Source: Flavobacterium fluvii (GTDB taxonomy: Bacteria; Bacteroidota; Bacteroidia; Flavobacteriales; Flavobacteriaceae). Taken from it: 64,000 nt of DNA. Where the stretch lies: contig NZ_FQWB01000005.1 of NCBI RefSeq assembly GCF_900129545.1, positions 62,001 through 126,000 of the forward strand, given 5' to 3'. Made by a program: the position numbers and the translations under genes. Position 1 is the stretch's first letter, and each line of letters starts with the position of its first letter. The notes below the pieces were generated by a model. The model made no database searches. It worked only from the letters and a program-made list of their open reading frames with translations, and was not told where the DNA came from. This document shows, piece by piece, positions 52,577-60,004 of the stretch.

Positions 52577-54544
52577 TTATAGCTTGATTTTTATGCCGCC
52601 ATTAATCGTGAAACCTTCGGTATGCATCCAAATATCATCAAAAGCAGGATTGTTGTTGGGACCGTTTACAACACGTTTGTAGTTGCTTTGTCGGGTATCC
52701 GTGAAATTTTCAAAATTAATAAAGAAAGAAAAGTGCTTCCACAATGTTTTTTCGGCCATAAAACCAAACTCCCAATAACTAGGTGTTTGTTCGCCATTAT
52801 TCAAATATTGCTTGTCCGTGAAATAACCTTCCAAGCCCAATTTAAAATTATTTTCCTTTTCATAAATCAACGCCAAATTCAATTTGTTTTTGGGTATTAA
52901 TGGCATAACCTGATTTCCAACAAGGTATTTCTCTTGGGCATTGGTAAAAGTATATCCGGCAAAAAGCTTGAAGTCTTCTTTGAAAACAAACTTGACATTG
53001 GTTTCAAATCCCTGGCTAACAACTGGCTCTGAAGCATTGGCAAAAAAGGAATTCGTTCCATCATTTTCCAAAACCAAAGGTTTATTAATCTGGGTCAAAA
53101 AAAACATTTGATTGACACTAACCAACAAATCTTGAAAAACCAATGTCTTGTAATTTACATCCACGGTTCCTCCCACACTGCGTTCTGCAACAACATTGTC
53201 CAGCGGCAATAGATTTTGATACTGGTTTTGCTCGGTTTCTTCAGTAAAAATAGTTGGGATTTTATAGCCTAATCCGCCACCAATTCTTGACGACCATTTA
53301 GAATCAATGATAAACAAGGCGGCAATTTTTGGCAAAAGGAAAGACTGGCTTTTAGAAAAGATGCTGTTCGAATAATTCACATTGTCGAAACGCAATCCGT
53401 TTTCCAATTTTATTTTTTCGGTGACGTCCCAAGTGTGCTGAATATACGCTCCTGAAGTAAACGATTTTGCATCCAATGTTTCAATATCCCTTTGATTAAA
53501 ATCATCATACATAATATTGATTCCACTAATAAACGTTTGATTTTCTTTGTTCCAAACATAAGAAACATCGGTAAAGGCGTTCGTATTGAAACCTGAAAAT
53601 TGATAATCTGGAATGTTTATTTTCCTGTCAAAAAGGCTCAAACTTTGTTTTAATTTAAGGCTGCTTGCATCCGCCATTTTTTTATCCAACTCAAACGTAG
53701 TGGTATTTCGCATCGTTTGGTTTTGCTCAAAATAAGTATGATCTGTATCACTATTTCCATCAATCACGTGCATATCTCCACCTTTCATATTTCCTTTCGT
53801 AAAACTATTTCCAATCATCAAACTGGTAGTTTCATTTGGATAATAAAATAAACGGGGATTTATCGTGAAATTATCCGATTTTGGAACTTCTGAAAAATCG
53901 TCATTATCCACATCATAAGAATCCTGAAAATTAACCAACCCTAAAATGGCATATCCCCATTTTCCTTTTCGTTGGGACGAATAAATACCTAAATTGGTTT
54001 GTCCAATGTTGGATTGGTTCAGGATAAAATTATGTTCTCCCTTTTCTGTAGGCGTTTTTGAAATAAAATTGATGACTCCGGCAATCGATCCACCACCAAA
54101 AAGTGTGGAAGACGGCCCTTTTATAACTTCTACCTGTTTTAAATCTAAAGGAGGAATTTCTAAAATACTCAATCCGCTGGCAAAATTTCCAAAATTAGTA
54201 TAACCGTCTTTGAGCAATTGAGTGTATTTTCCATCCAAACCCTGAACTCTAATACTTGCCGTTCCACTGGTTGCCGATGTTTGTTGCACTTGCAATCCTG
54301 TACTTTCGTGCAAAACCATACTCACATTGCTGGGTTTCATATTGGCTTTTTCATCCAATTCTTCGGCGTCAATGGATTCTATTCTTGTTGGCGTATTTTT
54401 TATGGTTCTACTTGTTCTGGTGGATTGAACAACAACCTCGTCCAATTCTTCTTCATTTTGTGGTATAGAATCTTTTGGAATTTCCTGGCTGTACAACAAG
54501 CCAAAATTCGTTACTAAAACCAGCAACATTAGTGTTTTTCGCAT
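52577..54544 (-). CDS. TonB-dependent outer-membrane receptor
   Basis: The 655-residue protein has a signal peptide (about 1-19, ending YSQ), a plug domain (about 45-165, EELDEVVVQSTRTSRTIKNTPTRIES then SIRVQGLDGKYTQLLKDG and VEVIKGPSSTLFGGGSIAGVINF), and a 22-strand barrel ending IKIKL. There is no CarboxypepD_reg domain, so it is not SusC-like but of the siderophore/metal type. It is last in a co-directional cluster after a Cys-rich small protein. The ATG at 54544 is used for the signal peptide. Confidence 0.9.
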   Translation of the reverse strand: MRKTLMLLVLVTNFGLLYSQEIPKDSIPQNEEELDEVVVQSTRTSRTIKNTPTRIESIDAEELDEKANMKPSNVSMVLHESTGLQVQQTSATSGTASIRVQGLDGKYTQLLKDGYTNFGNFASGLSILEIPPLDLKQVEVIKGPSSTLFGGGSIAGVINFISKTPTEKGEHNFILNQSNIGQTNLGIYSSQRKGKWGYAILGLVNFQDSYDVDNDDFSEVPKSDNFTINPRLFYYPNETTSLMIGNSFTKGNMKGGDMHVIDGNSDTDHTYFEQNQTMRNTTTFELDKKMADASSLKLKQSLSLFDRKINIPDYQFSGFNTNAFTDVSYVWNKENQTFISGINIMYDDFNQRDIETLDAKSFTSGAYIQHTWDVTEKIKLENGLRFDNVNYSNSIFSKSQSFLLPKIAALFIIDSKWSSRIGGGLGYKIPTIFTEETEQNQYQNLLPLDNVVAERSVGGTVDVNYKTLVFQDLLVSVNQMFFLTQINKPLVLENDGTNSFFANASEPVVSQGFETNVKFVFKEDFKLFAGYTFTNAQEKYLVGNQVMPLIPKNKLNLALIYEKENNFKLGLEGYFTDKQYLNNGEQTPSYWEFGFMAEKTLWKHFSFFINFENFTDTRQSNYKRVVNGPNNNPAFDDIWMHTEGFTINGGIKIKL

Positions 54545-54625
54545 TGGTAAATTATTTAAATAAATGAAATAAACTGAAACCAAATCAAAAACTTGAAATG
54601 GTTTAAAGAAAAAAATCCTGATTAT

Positions 54626-54949
54626 TTAACTATTTACTTGTGGTGGTTGCCAAATACTTCCGAAATAAGACGAAGTAAGTAATGATTGGCATTCAGGAAC
54701 TTTTGTGTAAATTATATTCCTGAATGATGAAAAACTATAATTAGTTTGATAAACTAAAATCTGGCTTCCGCAACAGTTGCAAACACAGAAAGGCGAACAA
54801 GCATCATTACTTTTTTCGTGTGAGTGTTTGTCGGTATTTGAGGTTATTTCTTGTGAAGGATGCGACAAACTGCCTACTTCCAAATCAGCGCAAGGCAAAC
54901 AGGAAAGCACTATTAAATAAATGGAGAATATGCAGTTTATTATTTTCAT
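54626..54949 (-). CDS. Cys-rich small exported protein (DUF6660-like)
   Basis: The 107-residue protein has a hydrophobic N terminus (about 1-19) and a central His/Cys-rich patch (HSHEKSND, then CSPFCVCNCCGS, about 55-70). The Cys pattern suggests metal binding. The family is common in Flavobacteriaceae next to TonB receptors and is linked by neighbourhood to metal uptake; the function is not established. Confidence 0.7.
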   Translation of the reverse strand: MKIINCIFSIYLIVLSCLPCADLEVGSLSHPSQEITSNTDKHSHEKSNDACSPFCVCNCCGSQILVYQTNYSFSSFRNIIYTKVPECQSLLTSSYFGSIWQPPQVNS

Positions 54950-54955
54950 TTCAGA

Positions 54956-55438
54956 TTAAAAGAAACGACTGTGCCAGCTGTCCATTGCTGGAACTTCCCA
55001 AGATTCGTTGTATTCCTGAATGGTATTGACCAAGTTGTTGAAAACGATTGTATTCTCTGTAACTGCTTTTTCTTTAGCCATTTTCTTGAAATCAATCAAG
55101 GTTTTGTGGGCAATGTGTTCGCCATTTTTGAAAGTGACGTTCATTTTATCCAATAAATCGACATTGTATTTTTGTTCCAATTTTTGGATAAACATAACCG
55201 ATTTATCTATGGAACAACCCGTTGCAGCTTGCACTTCCTGATTTACGGCAATGACGATGAATCGGTTGTATTTCAACTCATACGACGATTCCAGGCTTAC
55301 ACTATGTGCTTCCCAACTGTCAAGAAAAGATTTTATATCTGTTTCTATTTCTGAAAATTCTGCATCAGAGAATTTTCTATTGGATTGATATATCCAAATT
55401 TTGGAGTCTTCTGGTAAATTTTCGAAAGGAATATACAT
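54956..55438 (-). CDS. Conserved protein of unknown function
   Basis: The 160-residue protein is soluble and begins MYIPFENLPEDSKIWIYQSNRKFSDAEF. The sequence RFIVIAVNQEVQAATGCSIDKSVMFIQ (about 72-98) is the most conserved-looking stretch. Databases often call this family 'ABC transporter ATPase', but there is no Walker A, signature or Walker B motif, so I do not use that name. It is 7 bases from the small Cys-rich gene downstream and 46 from the Fe-S gene upstream, so probably in the same operon. Confidence 0.75.
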   Translation of the reverse strand: MYIPFENLPEDSKIWIYQSNRKFSDAEFSEIETDIKSFLDSWEAHSVSLESSYELKYNRFIVIAVNQEVQAATGCSIDKSVMFIQKLEQKYNVDLLDKMNVTFKNGEHIAHKTLIDFKKMAKEKAVTENTIVFNNLVNTIQEYNESWEVPAMDSWHSRFF

Positions 55439-55483
55439 TTGATTTTAGATTTAAGATTGTAAATTTAGATTGCAGATTTCATT

Positions 55484-56275
55484 CTACAAATCTTGTGCGT
55501 TGGCAATTAGTTCGGCGATATCCAACACTTTTACTTCGCCTTCTTTTTCTTTGTTTTTGATACCGTCCGTCATCATCGTGTTGCAAAAAGGACAACCTGC
55601 GGCAATAATATCTGGTTTGGTTTCCAATGCGTCTTCGGTTCTTTCGATATTGATTTCCTTGTTTCCAGGCTCGGCATCTTTAAACATTTGGGCACCTCCT
55701 GCTCCACAGCACAATCCATTGGCACGGGAACGTTTCATTTCGACTAATTCGGCATCCAATTTTTGAATTAAATCACGAGGCGCTTCATAGACTTTATTGG
55801 CTCTTCCTAAATAACAAGGGTCGTGAAAGGTGATTCGTTTTCCTTTGAATTGCCCACCTTCTATGGTCAATCTTCCATTATCCAGCAAGGATTTCAGAAA
55901 TTCGGTGTGATGCAACACTTCATATTTCCCTCCCAATTCAGGGTATTCATTTTTCAAGGTATTGAAACAATGCGGACAAGCAGTAACGATTTTTTTTATT
56001 TCGTAAGCATTCAGGACTTCGATATTCATCATTGCCTGCATTTGAAACAAAAACTCGTTTCCTGCTCTTTTTGCAGGATCACCAGTACAACTTTCTTCGG
56101 TACCCAAAACGGCAAAAGAAACATTGGCACGATTCAAAATTTGCACGAACGCTTTTGTTATTTTTTTTGATCGGTCATCAAAACTTCCAGCACAACCCAC
56201 CCAAAACAGCACTTCTGGTTGTTTGCCTTGGGCCAGCATTTCGGCCATTGTTGGTACTATTAAAACTTCTGACAT
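55484..56275 (-). CDS. (Fe-S)-binding protein, HdrB/CCG-domain type
   Basis: The 263-residue protein has two Cys-rich CCG-type domains as in the HdrB subunit of heterodisulfide reductase and LutA/GlpC: YWVGCAGSFDDR-like text near 23-33, CPHCFNTLKNEYP (about 125-137), GLCCGAGGAQMF (about 188-199) and AGCPFCNTMM (about 225-234). It would bind a non-cubane or linked 4Fe-4S cluster and work with the adjacent membrane Fe-S protein as a quinone- or thiol-linked electron carrier. Its substrate is not known. Confidence 0.87.
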   Translation of the reverse strand: MSEVLIVPTMAEMLAQGKQPEVLFWVGCAGSFDDRSKKITKAFVQILNRANVSFAVLGTEESCTGDPAKRAGNEFLFQMQAMMNIEVLNAYEIKKIVTACPHCFNTLKNEYPELGGKYEVLHHTEFLKSLLDNGRLTIEGGQFKGKRITFHDPCYLGRANKVYEAPRDLIQKLDAELVEMKRSRANGLCCGAGGAQMFKDAEPGNKEINIERTEDALETKPDIIAAGCPFCNTMMTDGIKNKEKEGEVKVLDIAELIANAQDL

Positions 56276-56291
56276 TATTTTTTGTTTAATT

Positions 56292-56323
56292 GGTTAATCG
56301 GTTAAACGTTTAACCGATTAACC
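56292..56323. repeat. Perfect 32-bp palindrome
   Basis: GGTTAATCGGTTAAAC is followed directly by its own reverse complement, between the two Fe-S genes. The flanks repeat the same words (CGATTAAAC and TTTAAAC). Confidence 0.6.
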
Positions 56324-56346
56324 GATTAAACATTTAAACTTTTAAA

Positions 56347-57681
56347 CTATATTTCGTTTTTCCAATTCAATCGGTCTTGCTGGCTGTATTGCCAAGGCGC
56401 TCCATTGTTTTCTATATTGCTCATCATGGCATTTATGGGAGTTGGCGCAGCGCTTTGTTCCATTACAAGATAACGTCGCATATCCATAATGATGGAAAGC
56501 GGACTGATATTTACCGGACATTCCTCGACGCAAGCGTTGCATGAGGTACAAGCCCACAACTCTTCGGGCGTGATGTAATCGTTCAACAATGATTTGTTGT
56601 CTGGAACAAAAATGCCTTTGTTGACATCGATATTTTTTCCTACTTCCTCCATCCTGTCTCTCGTATCCATCATGATTTTACGAGGAGAAAGTTTTTTTCC
56701 GGTTTGATTGGCAGGACAAGACGAAGTACAACGACCGCATTCTGTACAGGTATAAGCGTTCAATAATTGCACCCAATTCAAATCTTGTATGTCGCTGGCT
56801 CCAAATTTGGCTGGAACAGCATTTTCGTCAGGAGCTGGTGTTGCATAAGGATCGGCGTTGGGATCCATCATCAATTTTACCTCATTGGTAACCGATTCTA
56901 GATTGTCAAACTGTCCTTGTGGATTCAAATTGGCAAAATAGGTATTCGGAAAAGCCAATAAAATATGCAGGTGTTTTGAAAAATACAAATAATTCATAAA
57001 CACAAAAATTCCAATGATGTGCAACCACCAAAACAATTCTGATAGCAACATAACCAAGCCATTCGAATAGCCATTGAACAACGGCTCAATGAACTGGCTA
57101 ATCGGAAATGAACCTGCTTTTATAAAATGGGAATACCCTCCCGGGATATTTTGCAAATGCAAATCCGTGGCGTTCATTAATAGAAACAAGGTCATTAAAG
57201 TAATCTCAAAATACAAGATGTAATTGGCATCACTTTTTGGCCAGCCTTTTAAATCAGAATGAATAAATCTATTCAGCTTAATGATATTTCTTCTTATCAG
57301 GAATGCCGTAACAGCAAATAAAACTAAAAATGCCAATATTTCGAAAGAGCCAATCAAGACATTGTATGCTGTTCCCAAAAAGGCAAAAATCCTGTGGGTG
57401 CCAAATAAACCATCAATAATAATTTCCAGTAATTCGATATTGATGATGACAAAGCCAACATAAACAATGATGTGAAGGACTCCGGCAATTGGTCTTCGCA
57501 CCATTTTGGATTGTCCGAGCGCAATCATTGCCATATTTTTCCAGCGTGCTTTGGGATTGTCTTTACGATTTACGGCTGCACCAAGATTGATGTTCCTGAT
57601 TATTTTTTTTACATTCAAATAAAAATAACCAAAACCAATAACCAACAGTATTGTAAATAATATATTGTCCAAATAGCCCAT
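56347..57681 (-). CDS. Membrane 4Fe-4S dicluster protein (HdrC/NarI-like)
   Basis: The 444-residue protein has about five membrane helices in the first 250 residues (including SELFWWLHIIGIFVFMNYLYF with His residues likely to bind haem) and two C-terminal 4Fe-4S motifs: CTECGRCTSSCP (about 317-328) and CTSCNACVEECP (about 378-389). It pairs with the following HdrB-type protein to form an electron-transfer module that is very widespread in Bacteroidetes, always near MlaD and amidase genes. No donor is identified. Confidence 0.88.
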   Translation of the reverse strand: MGYLDNILFTILLVIGFGYFYLNVKKIIRNINLGAAVNRKDNPKARWKNMAMIALGQSKMVRRPIAGVLHIIVYVGFVIINIELLEIIIDGLFGTHRIFAFLGTAYNVLIGSFEILAFLVLFAVTAFLIRRNIIKLNRFIHSDLKGWPKSDANYILYFEITLMTLFLLMNATDLHLQNIPGGYSHFIKAGSFPISQFIEPLFNGYSNGLVMLLSELFWWLHIIGIFVFMNYLYFSKHLHILLAFPNTYFANLNPQGQFDNLESVTNEVKLMMDPNADPYATPAPDENAVPAKFGASDIQDLNWVQLLNAYTCTECGRCTSSCPANQTGKKLSPRKIMMDTRDRMEEVGKNIDVNKGIFVPDNKSLLNDYITPEELWACTSCNACVEECPVNISPLSIIMDMRRYLVMEQSAAPTPINAMMSNIENNGAPWQYSQQDRLNWKNEI

Positions 57682-57686
57682 AATTG

Positions 57687-58670
57687 CTAGTTTTTAACTT
57701 TAGCAACTGTATCCTTTACAGGAGCAACATAAGGTTTGTTTTTCTTTCCAAAAACAGAAACATTTACATATCGTGTAGGATTAAGTCGAACATCTTCCAA
57801 CAACAACTCCAATTCTTTGGTCGTTTTTTCCAAATTTTTGTAAACTTCCTCATCTGTCAACAATTTACCCATTGTCCCATTTCCTGCTTGAAGATTTGCC
57901 ATGATTTTATCGACACTGGCCAATGTTTTTTCAAGATTTTTGGCTGTTTGACCTAAATTGGCTTTGTTCAAAGAATCAGAGATTTTAGAAAAGTCGCTTG
58001 ACACTTTGTTAAAGTTGGAAACCATTCCTTTTATTTGACCTTTATTATCGTCTAAAATTGAATTTGCATTTACGGAAACTTTATGAAATTGTTCCATCGT
58101 TTGACTCAATTCAGCCAAAGTTTTTTTCAAATCGGCTTGTCCTTTCTCGTCAAGAATATTGTTTACTCCCACTAATAATTTATCTACGTTGAGGAGTACT
58201 TTTTCGAATTTTTCTTGAAGAGGAACTAATTTTTCTTGCAAGGATTCTGTAAGCCCTGCAGTTTCTGATCCTTTTAATGTATCTCCATCAACCACAACCG
58301 TTTTGTCGGCATAATTGGGATAAATGGCAATTTGTTTTCCTGTTATAAATCCAGGTGCATATATGGCAGCCGTGCTGGATTTAGAAATAGGAAAATCGGT
58401 TTTTAATTGCAATTCAACCAAAATCTTTCCTGTTTTCTGATTTAATGTAATATTGCTGACACTTCCTACAATCATTCCATTAAGGGTTACAACCGCTGAT
58501 TTAACAATTCCCTCAACATTATCGTATTCAACATACAACGTTTTATAATTGGTAAAAAGATCTTTCCCTTTTACGTAGCTATATCCCCAAATAAAGAGCA
58601 AAATAGACGAAATGACTAATATGGCGGTTTTAATTTCTCTAGTTATTTTCAAAGTGTAAAATTTTGGCAA
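57687..58670 (-). CDS. MlaD-family lipid transport protein
   Basis: The 327-residue protein has a membrane anchor (about 13-31) and one MCE domain (about 38-120, YDNVEGIVKSAVVTLNGMIVGSV and the AIYAPGFITGKQIAIYP end), then a coiled-coil-like region with many Leu/Lys/Asp residues. MCE proteins form hexameric tunnels that carry phospholipids between membranes with an ABC transporter. No MlaE or MlaF gene is visible here. The tail is longer than in E. coli MlaD. Confidence 0.88.
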   Translation of the reverse strand: MPKFYTLKITREIKTAILVISSILLFIWGYSYVKGKDLFTNYKTLYVEYDNVEGIVKSAVVTLNGMIVGSVSNITLNQKTGKILVELQLKTDFPISKSSTAAIYAPGFITGKQIAIYPNYADKTVVVDGDTLKGSETAGLTESLQEKLVPLQEKFEKVLLNVDKLLVGVNNILDEKGQADLKKTLAELSQTMEQFHKVSVNANSILDDNKGQIKGMVSNFNKVSSDFSKISDSLNKANLGQTAKNLEKTLASVDKIMANLQAGNGTMGKLLTDEEVYKNLEKTTKELELLLEDVRLNPTRYVNVSVFGKKNKPYVAPVKDTVAKVKN

Positions 58671-58701
58671 ATTTAATATAAATTAATTAAACTTATTGTT
58701 A

Positions 58702-59868
58702 TTAATTATTTAGGGCGTCTTGAACGCTAATCTTTTCTCCGTTTTTAAAGGCTATCAAATAAGCGGAACTGTATCCTTTGGATTTTGCTTCCTGCAATAG
58801 TTGTTTGGCTTCCTCATAATCAGTGGTTTCACCATACATATATTTGTAAAGGTTAGTACCTGATTCTATTGAAACATCTCTCAATCCTTTAAAATTACTT
58901 GGTATCAATTCCAGTTTCTTGGCACTTGCCGCCAATTGCACTTTAAAAATAACGGCTTTTGCATCTTTATTGTTTGTCGTTTTTTTAGTTGCAGGAACTT
59001 CCGCATCGGCTTTTGGTTTTATTGGCGTTGAGCTGTCATTTGTTGGCTTTGTAATTATTTTTTGGGATGGTCTATCGTTATCATCCATGCCTCCGTTTCC
59101 AAAATATTCGTTTTTATAACTGATAATGGCATCGGCTATGGCCCTGGCTATATCATTTTGCCCTTCTTCAGAATCTAAAGTACTGCCTTCAACAGGATTG
59201 GATATAAAACCTGTTTCTATCAAGACTCTCGGCATATAGGCTTTGTGCAGTACCATAAAAGGAGCTTGTTTTACTCCTTCTCCTCTAATTCTCTTGCCTA
59301 AAGCAGCAAAACCGTCTTCCACTTTACTGGCTAGAGTTATGCTGTTGTCTAAATATTCTTCTGCCATCAAGGTCATTCCAATCATTGTTTCTGGAGAATT
59401 GGGATCAAAACCTTCGTATTTTTGTTTGTAATCTTTCTCCAACTTGATTACCGAGTTCTCTTTTTTGGCCGCTTCAAGATTCGAAGCCGCCTTGCTCATA
59501 CCCATTACGTAGGTTTCCGTTCCATCGGCTGCAGTGTTTTTATTGGCATTGCAATGAATGGAAACAAAAATATGGGCATCGGCACGATTGGCAATATTGG
59601 CTCTTTCAATCAAATCTATAAAAACATCTGTTTTTCGGGTGTAAATAACATCAATTTTAGGATTTTGTTCCAGCAACTTTCCTACTTTAAGCACAATGGC
59701 CAAGTTGATATTCTTTTCGACACGCCCGCTGTAAACAGCACCAAAATCATGCGCACCATGCCCTGCGTCCAATGCTACCTTAAAAAGATTGGACTGTCCA
59801 TAAGAAACAAATGAAACAATCGTTAGAAAAAAAGCTAATTGTAATTTGAATTTATTTATTATATACAT
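58702..59868 (-). CDS. N-acetylmuramoyl-L-alanine amidase with SPOR domain
   Basis: The 388-residue enzyme has a signal peptide (about 1-24, ending YGQ) and an Amidase_3 catalytic domain with zinc ligands H37 (LDAGHGAHDFG), E51 (SGRVEKN) and H105 (FVSIHCNAN), and the catalytic Glu in RVLIETGFISN. A Thr/Ser/Pro/Lys-rich linker leads to a SPOR domain at about 305-380 (VQLAASAKKLELIP and the YLIAFKNGEKISV end) that binds denuded glycan at the septum. It splits daughter cells. It is divergent from lptD. Confidence 0.92.
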   Translation of the reverse strand: MYIINKFKLQLAFFLTIVSFVSYGQSNLFKVALDAGHGAHDFGAVYSGRVEKNINLAIVLKVGKLLEQNPKIDVIYTRKTDVFIDLIERANIANRADAHIFVSIHCNANKNTAADGTETYVMGMSKAASNLEAAKKENSVIKLEKDYKQKYEGFDPNSPETMIGMTLMAEEYLDNSITLASKVEDGFAALGKRIRGEGVKQAPFMVLHKAYMPRVLIETGFISNPVEGSTLDSEEGQNDIARAIADAIISYKNEYFGNGGMDDNDRPSQKIITKPTNDSSTPIKPKADAEVPATKKTTNNKDAKAVIFKVQLAASAKKLELIPSNFKGLRDVSIESGTNLYKYMYGETTDYEEAKQLLQEAKSKGYSSAYLIAFKNGEKISVQDALNN

Positions 59869-59948
59869 AAATCTAAAAAGTTAATTTTAATTAGAATACT
59901 AGAGCTATAAAATTTATTAATTGATTATTTTTGACAAAAATTTATATG

Positions 59949-59956
59949 TAAGTTTG
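59949..59956 (+). promoter_or_regulatory. Candidate -7 box (TAAGTTTG) for lptD
   Basis: TAAGTTTG matches TAnnTTTG with TTG 15 bases upstream. It lies inside the longest open frame, which favours a translation start further downstream. Confidence 0.45.
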
Positions 59957-60004
59957 ACACGTCAAAAAACAAGCCATATTTTTACAAAAATAGCATTAAA
60001 ACCT

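Noticed and set aside
54956-55438. The database name 'ABC transporter ATPase' for the 160-residue protein
   Set aside because: No Walker A, Walker B or signature motif is present and the protein is too short.
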